64,000 bases of DNA, from positions 62,001 through 126,000 of the forward strand of contig UQWA01000003.1 of NCBI GenBank assembly GCA_900544685.1, given 5' to 3'. The DNA comes from an uncultured Lachnospiraceae bacterium (GTDB lineage: Bacteria > Bacillota > Clostridia > Lachnospirales > Lachnospiraceae). How positions within the stretch are numbered: position 1 is the stretch's first letter; every line of letters begins with the position of its first letter. Below the pieces are notes generated by a model. The model made no database searches and was not told the origin of the DNA. It saw nothing but the letters and a program-made list of their open reading frames with translations. Shown piece after piece: positions 23,398-31,704 of this stretch. Both the position numbers and the translations under genes were made by a program.

Positions 23398-25539
23398 TTA
23401 CATCATTGGTTCCATTGTAAGAGCTGGGTGACCCTTTTCTTCCAGGAATGCCAGTAATGTTTCAGGATCTTCAGCAACTGTTTCATCACCGATCATATCT
23501 GTGAAGTTTTCAATTCCGTAAAGTTCCTTAGCAGTCTCATTTAATCTTTCAGCTACTGTTTCTTTCAGTTCTTTTGGCATCCATACGATTCTTGCCACAC
23601 CGCCTTCTGCCTTCATGAACTTCTTAGAAGCGATGAAATGTTTACCATGACCCATGAAACCAGGTGTCTGAACACCACCACCTGTCATAGATGCCAGTTC
23701 GGAGAATGTCATACCGATTGGTGTCATACCAGCGTATTCACGGTTGGCAATACATACACCATTGGAAAGTGGTTCAATACCACAAATACATTCGAAACAT
23801 CCACAGGATGTCATAGGTTTTTCAATGATAGAGTACAGTGATACATCTTCCAGAGCGCCCTGGGAGAATTTACGAACTGCTTCATTAACATCTTCGTATT
23901 CACCGATTCTTTCGTCGATAACTTTTTCTTTTGTGATGATCTGGCATGGTCCCTGAGGATCCAGCTCGTTTGTTGCTTTTGCATCCAGCCATGAAACAGC
24001 ACCGCAAAGTCCAAGACGTTCTGGTGTAACTACACATACGTGGCTTGGAGAGAATGCCTGGCACATGATACAGCTGTAGTATACATCTACGGATTCATCT
24101 GTCATAGATGTCAGTCTTTCATCACGTTTATCGAATACAGGGATTGCAAGGTTGTGACGCAGTTCTGTACATTTTTCAGCATCTGTGTATATCTTAACCT
24201 GACATTTATCAACTACTGCAGCAAATTCATTCTTAACCTTTGCGTAAAGAACTTCACCGATATGTTTTGCTCTGAAGCCTGCATTGAAAGTATCTTTGCT
24301 GATACGGATACGGATCATATCACGCTGTCCTGTATGCATAAGACCTTCTACACAGTTCAGATAAGAGTGGAATTTACGTTCGAAAACAGATTCGAAGTCT
24401 GTCTGCATGCTCTTTCCTGCTACTTCTACTACATAACCGATAGAGTGCTTGCTTCCTACTTCAAATGTATCGATATCAGGTCCGATGACTTCGATCTTAT
24501 GGTCTTCGATCTCAGATGCTTCTTTGGTCTGAACAAGTTCGAAACAGTCAACACGGGAACCATCGAATTCAACCTGCATATCACCACGACGGATGATTTC
24601 ACCTTCAAATGCAGATGCGAATGCTACAGGAATGTCGATGTTTGTGATCTTGATCTTGATATCTCTTGCTTCCAGAGAAGTTGCATTGAATTTGCTGATA
24701 TCTTCCTGAACGATCAGGCTCTTTGGTACACGGCCGTTTACAGCATCTACTGTAGGCTGGTCGTTTGTGATTACAGGGAAACCAAGAGCGATTGCGCCTG
24801 CACCACAAGCTACGATTACTTCATTCAGTGGAGCGAATGCATTTACGAATGCAGGTACACGTTCCATTGTGTACTTCATCAGTCCTGCAGCATCTCCTGG
24901 CTGAATGTTACCGAAGATCAGAGCTGCTCTGACTGCTACAGATACTACATGGATAACAGAAGTAACATCTTTTCCAAGAGGGATTACACGTACATTAGCG
25001 CCTGTTTTATATCCAAGTTCTTCACACTGATCAATGATTCCACCAACCAGAGTTACCAGAATACCCTGTGCCTGATAAGATTTTACAAGGTCAACACCTT
25101 CCTGAGCAGTTGGAGCTGCACCAAGAATAACTGCAACACCTGGGATATCTCCGGTTACAAGTGGTACACCAAGTTCACGGATTACAGCGTCACCAAGATG
25201 TCCGTAGCAAGGAGCTTCGTATGGTGTTGCTCCATCCATATATTTCAGTGTTTCAATAAATTCTGCACAAAGAGCAGTAGCTACACCAGACATGAATACA
25301 TCATTCAGTCTTTTTTCTCTTGTCATTAATGTCTTTACGACACCAAGAGCAGCTTTCATTTCTCCAAGATTTCCTACCTTTGTACCTGTTACAGCATAGT
25401 AGCATGGAAGGCTGTAAGCAGTATCAGGAAGTGCAACGGCCTTATCAGCACCGTTTGCAGCAATCGCATCATCGATTGCTTTCTCTGTCATTCCAAAGAC
25501 AGCGTCATTTCCAGCAAATACAACATCAAATAATGTCAT
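23398..25539 (-). CDS. acsB: Acetyl-CoA synthase (CODH/ACS complex alpha subunit)
   Basis: This 713-residue enzyme condenses a methyl group from AcsCD, CO from CooS and CoA to acetyl-CoA at its nickel A-cluster. A-cluster cysteines are visible in YYSCIMCQAF...GLCGAVSW (about residues 490-512) and SCGCFECICG (about 580-590). The N-terminal domain that contacts CODH and holds the CO tunnel is present, so it is the full bacterial form rather than the shorter archaeal one. The ATG follows TTAGGAGG. The gene comes 17 bp after a CooC-like gene and ends the CODH operon. Overall length is close to Moorella AcsB. Confidence 0.97.
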   Translation of the reverse strand: MTLFDVVFAGNDAVFGMTEKAIDDAIAANGADKAVALPDTAYSLPCYYAVTGTKVGNLGEMKAALGVVKTLMTREKRLNDVFMSGVATALCAEFIETLKYMDGATPYEAPCYGHLGDAVIRELGVPLVTGDIPGVAVILGAAPTAQEGVDLVKSYQAQGILVTLVGGIIDQCEELGYKTGANVRVIPLGKDVTSVIHVVSVAVRAALIFGNIQPGDAAGLMKYTMERVPAFVNAFAPLNEVIVACGAGAIALGFPVITNDQPTVDAVNGRVPKSLIVQEDISKFNATSLEARDIKIKITNIDIPVAFASAFEGEIIRRGDMQVEFDGSRVDCFELVQTKEASEIEDHKIEVIGPDIDTFEVGSKHSIGYVVEVAGKSMQTDFESVFERKFHSYLNCVEGLMHTGQRDMIRIRISKDTFNAGFRAKHIGEVLYAKVKNEFAAVVDKCQVKIYTDAEKCTELRHNLAIPVFDKRDERLTSMTDESVDVYYSCIMCQAFSPSHVCVVTPERLGLCGAVSWLDAKATNELDPQGPCQIITKEKVIDERIGEYEDVNEAVRKFSQGALEDVSLYSIIEKPMTSCGCFECICGIEPLSNGVCIANREYAGMTPIGMTFSELASMTGGGVQTPGFMGHGKHFIASKKFMKAEGGVARIVWMPKELKETVAERLNETAKELYGIENFTDMIGDETVAEDPETLLAFLEEKGHPALTMEPMM

Positions 25540-25556
25540 TATTTTATCCTCCTAAA

Positions 25557-26330
25557 TCATTTTGTGGATCGTGCATCCATTTTTTCTTTGATCGCCCGTA
25601 TTTCATCTACAGCCGTTTTGCTGAAATCATACGGGGAACTACCCTTTCGATCCGCATCAATCACTTCTTTGTTATAGTGAATAAATCCAAGCAAGTCTTC
25701 TTCTGGTATCTGACTTCTGATGAATTCTTCGTCTTCTTCGTCCCTGATTTTGTTTGCGACTACATTGACCTGTTTTACACCCAGCTCATTTGCCAGACGT
25801 TTTACATTACGGTATGTCTGAATACTTCTTGCACCAGGCTCAATGACAACAACAAATTGATCCATTCCTTCGGTAGTACCTCGTCCCAGATGTTCCAGGC
25901 CGGCTTCCATATCCAGAATGACTACATCATCGCTTCGTAATACGAGATGATTGATGATTCTCTTCAGGATCACATGTTCCGGGCAGACACATCCGCTGTT
26001 GGCGGTATCTACAGTTCCCAGAACCAGAAGTTTCACACCGTTACATGTTTTTGCAAACTTATCTGGAATATCACTTACCATTGGATTTAATTTATAGAAT
26101 TTATTGTCGTCAGATGCTCCGGTACGTTCCTGTACCAGTTTTCGCATTTTAGTAATGGGTACGATCTGATCGATTTCCTCCTGTGAAAAGCCAAGAGCCA
26201 GACCGAGGTTTGCATCCGGATCTACGTCCGCTGTCAACACCTGCTTTCCTTCATCTGCATACAAACGTGCAAGCGTTGCAGCAAATGTTGTTTTTCCGAC
26301 TCCGCCTTTACCAGTTACAGCTATTTTCAT
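25557..26330 (-). CDS. CooC/AcsF-type nickel-insertion ATPase
   Basis: This 257-residue MinD/ParA-like P-loop ATPase begins MKIAVTGKGGVGKTTFAATL (deviant Walker A, two lysines). It has ADVDPDANLGLALG, a CxC motif in NSGCVCPEHV (near 140) that would bind nickel at the dimer interface, and LDMEAGLEHLGRGT. CooC proteins mature CODH; the related AcsF matures the acetyl-CoA synthase A-cluster. Its position directly ahead of acsB suggests an AcsF-like role, while the paralogue at 28357-29127 precedes cooS. A GGTGG site precedes the ATG. Which client it serves cannot be decided from sequence alone. Confidence 0.9.
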   Translation of the reverse strand: MKIAVTGKGGVGKTTFAATLARLYADEGKQVLTADVDPDANLGLALGFSQEEIDQIVPITKMRKLVQERTGASDDNKFYKLNPMVSDIPDKFAKTCNGVKLLVLGTVDTANSGCVCPEHVILKRIINHLVLRSDDVVILDMEAGLEHLGRGTTEGMDQFVVVIEPGARSIQTYRNVKRLANELGVKQVNVVANKIRDEEDEEFIRSQIPEEDLLGFIHYNKEVIDADRKGSSPYDFSKTAVDEIRAIKEKMDARSTK

Positions 26331-26379
26331 TGTATTTCATCCACCTTTATTTTCAGTCATTGTTTCGATCTTTAGGGCA

Positions 26380-26407
26380 GTGCTCCGCTTTTCATGAAAC
26401 GAAGCAC
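26380..26407 (-). other. Intergenic hairpin between cooS and the CooC-like gene
   Basis: GTGCTTCG (26407-26400) pairs with CGGAGCAC (26387-26380), one G-U pair. The 102-bp cooS/cooC gap holds only this hairpin; no T tract follows, so it is probably an mRNA processing or stability element. Confidence 0.5.
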
Positions 26408-26432
26408 CTGTCCATATGAATGTCCCGAGAAA

Positions 26433-28325
26433 TTAAATTCCGAGGGCAGCACGTTTTTCTTCGATTCTTTCGATCATCAGATCTCCCAGTTTATCCAGGT
26501 CTTTTTCAACTGTGTAAGCAGCTTCTACCCAGTCTCTTACGCCGTTAGTAAGCAGTTCGCACATCTGATCAGAACCAGATACATAAGGATCAACACCAAG
26601 GAAGGTATCAAGACCTGTAGCCACTACATAGTTTCCGATAGATACAGCTTTTTCAGACATCCATTCAGGAGCACATCCAACTACCGGAAGCTGTGAAATG
26701 TTCAGTCCGGAATCCTTGGACAGCTCTGCTGCAAGCATAAGCATACGGCTGATATCTACGCAGGATCCCATGTGAAGTACCGGAGGGATATCTGCCAGTT
26801 CACAGACTCTCTTCAGACCAGCGCCGCAGAGATCTTTTGCAGCCTTATCCATCAGACCTGCTTTTGCTGCTGCCTGTGCGGAACATCCGGAAGCGATGAT
26901 TACGATATCGTTTGCAATCAGTTTCTTCATCAGTTCTACATGTAAGTAGTCAGGTCTTATCTTAGGGTTGTTACATCCAACCATAGCAACTGCTCCACGG
27001 ATTACACCAGATGTAATACACTGCAGTAATGGTTTGGTTGTTCCTGTTTCATCTACCTGAGAGTTAGTAACTCCATCCAGAGTCTTAACGATTGCTTCCA
27101 GAGAGTAACCAACAGTAGCTTTCTGTTTGGTATCTGGTATGTAAACAAGATCTGGATTTCTGTTTTCAAAGTTATCGATTGCCATCTTAACGATTGCTTT
27201 TGCATTTTCACCAGCTGTAGCAGCATCAAATCTGACAAAATCAGAATCCGGCATCTGGCAGATCGGAGATGTGGTCACAAATTTTGTATGGAAACATTTG
27301 CTCAGAGGTCCGAGTGCCGGGAAGATACACTGTACGTCAACAACGATTGCTTCACAGGCTCCTGTCAGAACCACGTTTTCCTGCTGCAGGAAGTTACCAG
27401 CCATTGGAACACCACGACGCATTGCTACTTCGTTAGAAGTACAACATACACCAGATACGGTGATACCCTTTGCACCTTTAGATTTTGCGTATGCAATCAT
27501 TTCCGGATCGTCTGCATATTCACAAATCAGTTCAGAAAGACTTGGATCATGTCCATGTACAACGATGTTTACGTTTTCAGCTACCATTACACCCAGGTTT
27601 GCTTCTGTTTCAATTGGAGTAGGTGTACCAAACAATACGTCAGAGAATTCAGTACCTGTCATAGATCCGCCCCATCCATCAGAAAGGCCTGTACGGAATG
27701 ACTGACGTACCAGTGCTTCTGGTTTAGATGTGTTACCCATATGTGTCATATGCATTGCTGTAGCGATTTCACGGTCAACTGCACGTGGCGTAATTTCAGC
27801 TTTTTTCCAAAGTTCACGTGTATGTTCCGGAGCTCTGCTTGTAAAGTTCTGATATCCTTCAATTTTACCATATTCTCCCAAAGCAACATATGCTACTTCA
27901 TGAGCCAGATCATAGATATCTTTTCCTTCTGTCTCAATATTCCATTCTTTAGCAATACGGATCAGTTTCTCAGGATCTTTTACTTTGTATGGTCCTTCTG
28001 GTTTTGCCTGATACAGAGTATGTGCAATTTCACGTCCGTGGTCAGAGTGAGCAGCACAACCACCAGCTGTAAATCTGAGGAAGTTACGTCCTACAATACC
28101 GTGAGCATCGCAGCCACAGATTCCGCGTGGAGCCTTTGGTGTAATACGACATGGTCCCATAGAACAGATACGGCAACATACGCCCTGTTCACCAAACTTA
28201 CAGTGTGGAGTCTGGTTCTTTACTCTGAGCTGCCATGAGTCTGCGCCAACCTTTGCGCCAGTCTCGAGAAGTCGATTGGTAATCGCTTCGTTTTCTTCAA
28301 TTGTGGTTAACTTAAAATCTCCCAT
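26433..28325 (-). CDS. cooS: Ni-dependent carbon monoxide dehydrogenase catalytic subunit
   Basis: This 630-residue enzyme (CooS/AcsA) reduces CO2 to CO for AcsB. The N-terminal B/D-cluster cysteines are visible in CKFGEQGVCCRICSMGPCRI and GICGCDAHGIVGRNFLR (about 47-85). The C-cluster region includes VNIVVHGHDPSLSEL (catalytic His), GVCCTSNEVAMRRG (near 295), CIFPAL, AMVGCNNPKIRPD, IIASGCSAQAAAKAG and LHMGSCVDISR. Length is typical of the beta subunit of bifunctional CODH/ACS. ATAAGGAGG precedes the ATG. It lies between the two CooC genes. Symbol acsA is equally used for this position. Confidence 0.97.
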   Translation of the reverse strand: MGDFKLTTIEENEAITNRLLETGAKVGADSWQLRVKNQTPHCKFGEQGVCCRICSMGPCRITPKAPRGICGCDAHGIVGRNFLRFTAGGCAAHSDHGREIAHTLYQAKPEGPYKVKDPEKLIRIAKEWNIETEGKDIYDLAHEVAYVALGEYGKIEGYQNFTSRAPEHTRELWKKAEITPRAVDREIATAMHMTHMGNTSKPEALVRQSFRTGLSDGWGGSMTGTEFSDVLFGTPTPIETEANLGVMVAENVNIVVHGHDPSLSELICEYADDPEMIAYAKSKGAKGITVSGVCCTSNEVAMRRGVPMAGNFLQQENVVLTGACEAIVVDVQCIFPALGPLSKCFHTKFVTTSPICQMPDSDFVRFDAATAGENAKAIVKMAIDNFENRNPDLVYIPDTKQKATVGYSLEAIVKTLDGVTNSQVDETGTTKPLLQCITSGVIRGAVAMVGCNNPKIRPDYLHVELMKKLIANDIVIIASGCSAQAAAKAGLMDKAAKDLCGAGLKRVCELADIPPVLHMGSCVDISRMLMLAAELSKDSGLNISQLPVVGCAPEWMSEKAVSIGNYVVATGLDTFLGVDPYVSGSDQMCELLTNGVRDWVEAAYTVEKDLDKLGDLMIERIEEKRAALGI

Positions 28326-28356
28326 ATTTACCTCCTTATATTTTTTTGGTAGATTT

Positions 28357-29127
28357 TTAGAGCTTTAATTTATCTATGATATCATGAAGAGCCAGCTTCA
28401 CAGGTGAATCAGCCGGAAGCTCTACTGTTGGCTTTCCTTCACAATCATATTCGTATACTTCGGTGCTGTGTGGCACTACTCCGATCAGTTCCAGTCCCTG
28501 GTTTCTGACCTCTTCCATAGTTCCCTCATTCACCTTACCATCCGGAGCTCGATTAATAATCAGACCCACGGTATCCGGATTTAATCCGCATTCCTTTGCC
28601 AGTGCGGCAATTCTGCCTACAGCCTGTACTCCTCTTCTGGAGCAGTCACTGACCAGAAGTAAAATGTTTACTTTAGGAAGAATGCCACGGCTGATGTGTT
28701 CCATACCTGCTTCATTATCTACTACCACATATGGATAATTTGGTGTAAGCTTCTGAAGCTGTGTCTGCAGCAATCCATTAACGAAACAATAGCATCCTTT
28801 ACCCTGGGTTCTTCCCATAACGAGCATATCGAAATCATCATCTTCAACCAGACATCGGTTAAACATAATCTCCATATAATCGGACTTTGACATGCTTGCA
28901 GGAATCGGATTCTCTTTGCTTGTCTCCGCTCTGGCCACCTCTTCTCTGATCTCGCCCAGTGTCATATCTACTTCCACACCAAGCACTTCATTCAGATTGG
29001 AATTGGCATCGGCATCTACTGCTAATACAGGACGTCTGCCCGTCTCGCATAAATACTGGATCAAAAGACCACATAATGTTGTCTTGCCAACCCCTCCTTT
29101 TCCTGCAACTGCTATTGTAACTGACAT
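28357..29127 (-). CDS. cooC: CooC-type CODH maturation ATPase
   Basis: This 256-residue MinD/ParA-like ATPase has deviant Walker A GKGGVGKTTLCGLLI, AVDADANSNLNEVLG, the nickel-binding CxC motif in QGKGCYCFVNG (about 136-146), and DNEAGMEHISRG. CooC dimers bind Ni2+ and, with ATP, drive its insertion into the CODH C-cluster. It is encoded 55 bp after cooT and directly ahead of cooS, which makes CooS its most likely client. CTAAGGAG precedes the ATG. The second CooC-like protein in the operon is clearly paralogous but differs around the CxC motif (CVCPE against CYCFV). Confidence 0.93.
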   Translation of the reverse strand: MSVTIAVAGKGGVGKTTLCGLLIQYLCETGRRPVLAVDADANSNLNEVLGVEVDMTLGEIREEVARAETSKENPIPASMSKSDYMEIMFNRCLVEDDDFDMLVMGRTQGKGCYCFVNGLLQTQLQKLTPNYPYVVVDNEAGMEHISRGILPKVNILLLVSDCSRRGVQAVGRIAALAKECGLNPDTVGLIINRAPDGKVNEGTMEEVRNQGLELIGVVPHSTEVYEYDCEGKPTVELPADSPVKLALHDIIDKLKL

Positions 29128-29181
29128 ATTCGTATCTCCTTAGATGTATTTCTTTAAAATTTATAGTCGGATCATCTGTTC

Positions 29182-29364
29182 TTAGCAGTTAATCTCAACT
29201 CTTCCACCGGTCAGATCTGCCATGGCAATGGTTCCTTCTACGGTCTTCTGTTCTCCCATGACATCTGTCAGTGTAATCTGGTTTCCGTTTACTTCAATTT
29301 TGCTGACATACTGCAAAACGATGCTGTCAGGCTGATTGATATTTACTACTGTTGCCAGACACAT
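29182..29364 (-). CDS. cooT: CooT-family nickel-binding protein
   Basis: This 60-residue protein begins MCLATVVNINQ, with the second-position cysteine that ligates nickel in CooT proteins, and continues as a small beta-rich domain (VSKIEVNGNQITLTDVMGE, then DLTGGRVEINC). CooT is a small nickel-binding accessory of CODH in Rhodospirillum and is found beside cooC/cooS elsewhere. The CAGGAGG site is strong. It follows the His-rich gene by 19 bp. Length and starting motif make the family assignment good despite the size. Confidence 0.87.
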   Translation of the reverse strand: MCLATVVNINQPDSIVLQYVSKIEVNGNQITLTDVMGEQKTVEGTIAMADLTGGRVEINC

Positions 29365-29383
29365 ATCTATCGCCTCCTGATTC

Positions 29384-29833
29384 TTATTCTTTCACCAGTG
29401 ACAACGCAAGACTTAAATAAAGATTGCCCTTCTGGAACTCGTCCACTGCCTTGCGAATCTGTTCTGCCGCATTGGCATGTCCATCTGCTGCCAGCTTCTG
29501 TGCCATCTGATCCAGTTCTGCCGCGTGATGTGTGTTATGATCTAACATGTACTGCAGAAGTGCTTCATTCTGGTTCGCCGGTGCTGCCTGGCTTTCATGG
29601 CTGTGGCAGTGTCCTTCCTGTCCATGACAGTGTCCTTCATGGCTGTGACAGTGTCCTTCACTTCCGTGGCAATGCACAGCTTCTCCTGTCTGCGTATGAT
29701 CGTGATGATGATCATCTTCATGTCCGTGTTCATGACTGTGTACATGATTGTGTTCATACGTATGCGTATGCATATGCTCATGTTCATGTGCGTGACCACA
29801 GATGTTTCCGTTTTCATCTTTTACGATATGCAT
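29384..29833 (-). CDS. Histidine-rich putative nickel-storage/delivery protein
   Basis: This 149-residue protein is the first gene of the CODH operon. Residues about 13-80 are packed with histidine (HAHEHEHMHTHTYEHNH, then near-repeats of the form HCH-x-x-E-G), including Cys-His pairs, an obvious soft-metal sponge. Residues 86-149 form a normal-looking helical domain (LLQYMLDHNTHHAAELDQMA, ending LYLSLALSLVKE). It is analogous to CooJ and other His-rich nickel chaperones, though CooJ has its His tail at the C-terminus, so homology is not claimed. Position before cooT, cooC and cooS supports nickel buffering for CODH/ACS. The start has a strong GGAGG site, with the ATG after a 12-nt spacer. 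Confidence 0.85.
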   Translation of the reverse strand: MHIVKDENGNICGHAHEHEHMHTHTYEHNHVHSHEHGHEDDHHHDHTQTGEAVHCHGSEGHCHSHEGHCHGQEGHCHSHESQAAPANQNEALLQYMLDHNTHHAAELDQMAQKLAADGHANAAEQIRKAVDEFQKGNLYLSLALSLVKE

Positions 29834-29857
29834 GGATGTTACGCCTCCCTCCTACTT

Positions 29858-29875
29858 TTGTTAAGAATTTGACAG
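29858..29875 (+). promoter_or_regulatory. Rex-box-like site in the CODH operon leader
   Basis: TTGTTAAGAATTTGACAG matches TTGTTAA-N4-TTAACAA at 12 of 14 positions. It lies between the predicted transcription start (near 29898) and the first gene, a repressing position, as for adhE box 1. Confidence 0.6.
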
Positions 29876-29904
29876 GCATATATCTAAGCACCTATCCTTT
29901 TGTT

Positions 29905-29933
29905 AGTATAGCATACTGTTAAATAAATCTCAA
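29905..29933 (-). promoter_or_regulatory. Promoter of the CODH/ACS operon
   Basis: TTGAGA (29933-29928), 17-nt spacer, TATACT (29910-29905). The leader is about 65 nt. The rest of the 330-bp gap up to metF (29934-30092) is AT-rich and shows no further gene. Confidence 0.8.
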
Positions 29934-30092
29934 TAAATGAAATTCGTAATTTTGAAAAAACTTCTAAAATACAGGCTTTTCTGATTGTACTTTTTTAAGA
30001 ACAAAGCAGCTATCATTACTTTTGAGGAAAACAGACTGCATTTTTACTACAATTAATCCATATATTTTGCGATTGTTTTTGGAATATATTAC

Positions 30093-30138
30093 AAAAGGCA
30101 TTACACCTGCCTTAATTAGGTAAGCACAATGCCCTTTT
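30093..30138. terminator. Probable terminator after metF
   Basis: AAAAGGCATT (30093-30102) pairs with AATGCCCTTTT (30128-30138) with one bulged base around a partly structured loop. T runs are part of the stem on both strands. It separates the methyl-branch reductase genes from the CODH operon. Confidence 0.55.
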
Positions 30139-30162
30139 ATATACTGCATAAGCTATATGAGA

Positions 30163-31041
30163 TTAGATCTCTGCCAGTTTCAAAAGATCCGGTACTTTGG
30201 ATTCCCATCCGAGTGCCATGATATGTACGCCCTGGCAATAAGGCTTACATTCTTTAATAATACGTGCTGCAATTTCAACACCGGTAATACCTGCCTTGGT
30301 CTTTTCCTTGTCTCTTGCAAGTTCTTCAATCATATCATCCGGAACATGGATACCAGCTACATTCTTATTCATGAATTTTGCCATTCCTGCTGACTTCGGA
30401 ATTACGATACCAAGCTGAACAGGTTTGCCAAACTGGCTTGCTTTTTCCATGAATTTGATGAATTTTTCAGGTTCGTAAACAGCCTGTGTCTGGAAATAGT
30501 CAGCGCCTGCCATTACTTTACGTTCCATCTTTGCAAGCTGTGCATCTACAGAATCACTGCAAGGAGATACAACAGCGCCTTTTGCGAACTTAGGTGGTTC
30601 ACCGACCAGTTCATTGCCGCCCAGGTCGTATCCTGATTCCAACTGTTTTACAGTATGAAGTAAAGATACAGAGTCCAGATCGAATACTGGTTTTGCCTGT
30701 GGATGGTCACCCATTTTGGTATGGTCACCTGTCAGGCAGAGAATATTATCAATTCCCAGCATAGCTGCGCTTAAGAGATCGGACTGCAGAGCAATACGGT
30801 TTCTGTCACGACATGTCAACTGAAAAATAGGTGTCAAACCTTCATCCTTTAATGCTTTACAGGTTGCAAGCGAACCAAGACGCATAACGGATGACTGGTT
30901 ATCTGTTACATTAACAGCGGTAATGCCGCTTAAATATGTTTTTGCTTCTTCCAGTAAACCTTCAATGTGAATTCCCTTTGGCGGTCCTACTTCTGCGGAT
31001 ACTACAAATTCACCTTGTTTAAATAACTCAGTAATTTTCAT
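30163..31041 (-). CDS. metF: 5,10-Methylene-THF reductase, MetF subunit
   Basis: This 292-residue flavoprotein TIM barrel reduces methylene-THF to methyl-THF, the last step of the methyl branch. Motifs: FVVSAEVGPPKG near the start, NVTDNQSSVMRLGSLA, LTCRDRNRIALQSDLL (folate/FAD region), LCLTGDHTKMGDHP, and GADYFQTQAVYEPEKF. I begin at the ATG at 31041 (GGAG, 9-nt spacer) rather than the in-frame TTG five codons upstream. It is the third gene after the MetV-RnfC fusion and MetV, the arrangement of the MetVF-RnfC2 reductase described in Acetobacterium woodii, in which MetF pairs with MetV. Confidence 0.95.
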   Translation of the reverse strand: MKITELFKQGEFVVSAEVGPPKGIHIEGLLEEAKTYLSGITAVNVTDNQSSVMRLGSLATCKALKDEGLTPIFQLTCRDRNRIALQSDLLSAAMLGIDNILCLTGDHTKMGDHPQAKPVFDLDSVSLLHTVKQLESGYDLGGNELVGEPPKFAKGAVVSPCSDSVDAQLAKMERKVMAGADYFQTQAVYEPEKFIKFMEKASQFGKPVQLGIVIPKSAGMAKFMNKNVAGIHVPDDMIEELARDKEKTKAGITGVEIAARIIKECKPYCQGVHIMALGWESKVPDLLKLAEI

Positions 31042-31079
31042 TTTACATTGCTCCAATCATTTATAAATTTAGGATTATC

Positions 31080-31703
31080 CTATTTTGACACTTCATCATC
31101 TGTTGCATAATTGCGAACCTGTACCGGGCATTTCAGTACATCCAGGCGTCCGATCTGAGCCAGACGTCTGTAAATGCGTTCCCAGCCACATTCCATGTTG
31201 CTGTCCACTTCGCATTTGCCATTCTTGGATCCACCGCACTGTCCGTTAACCAGACTCTTGGAGCAGGCTGTAATCGGGCAGATACCGCCAGTTAAATTCA
31301 GGTAACATTCACCGCACTGTTTGCAGTCATATTCCAGTGGAGTAACTCCCTGGAATCCAGGCAATGGATAGGTATCACATGCTGCGCAGACTTTCTTATC
31401 TTCCAGATATTCAGAAACAGTCTGAACACCAACACCACAGGAACAAACCAGAACCACATCTGCGTCTTTAATCTCTCCCATGTGTTTTTCCAGGCGTAAT
31501 TTCATATTCTCCGGATTACAGATATAATCTTTTGTCATAATGCCAGTTACATTTCCGGTCTCAGCCAGTTCCTTTTCAAACTCAATAGCTTCTTTTTCAG
31601 GGAAATGTACTTCCTTACATCCATGGCAGTTAATAATGAAAACTTTCTTTCCTTCTACCAGAGATGCGATAGTCTCTTTGGATTTTAATTCAGTAATTAA
31701 CAT
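31080..31703 (-). CDS. metV: MetV subunit of methylene-THF reductase
   Basis: This 207-residue cysteine-rich MetV protein (MTHFR_C family) has cysteine motifs NCHGCKE near 26-30, VCSCGVGVQTVSE near 86-98, CDTYPLP, DCKQCGECYLNLTGGICPI (about 126-144) and CSKSLVNGQCGGSKNGKCEV, with a C-terminal ECGWERIYRRL. MetV is the essential partner of MetF in acetogens and supplies metal centres and a zinc site for electron transfer. It begins 1 bp after the fusion gene ends and its GGGGG ribosome site is inside that gene, so the two are translationally linked. The fusion protein contains a second copy of this domain, with GVGVQTVSE replaced by GLGIQTVAD. Confidence 0.94.
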   Translation of the reverse strand: MLITELKSKETIASLVEGKKVFIINCHGCKEVHFPEKEAIEFEKELAETGNVTGIMTKDYICNPENMKLRLEKHMGEIKDADVVLVCSCGVGVQTVSEYLEDKKVCAACDTYPLPGFQGVTPLEYDCKQCGECYLNLTGGICPITACSKSLVNGQCGGSKNGKCEVDSNMECGWERIYRRLAQIGRLDVLKCPVQVRNYATDDEVSK

Positions 31704-31704
31704 C

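Noticed and set aside
24040..25329. 429-codon plus-strand frame opposite acsB
   Set aside because: Shadow of the strongly biased acsB codon usage; acsB has all catalytic motifs and the frame has cysteine- and aromatic-rich nonsense composition.
29597..29872. Plus-strand frame rich in Met/Val opposite the His-rich gene
   Set aside because: It is the complement of histidine codons (CAT/CAC read as ATG/GTG); the minus frame has a strong ribosome site and operon position.
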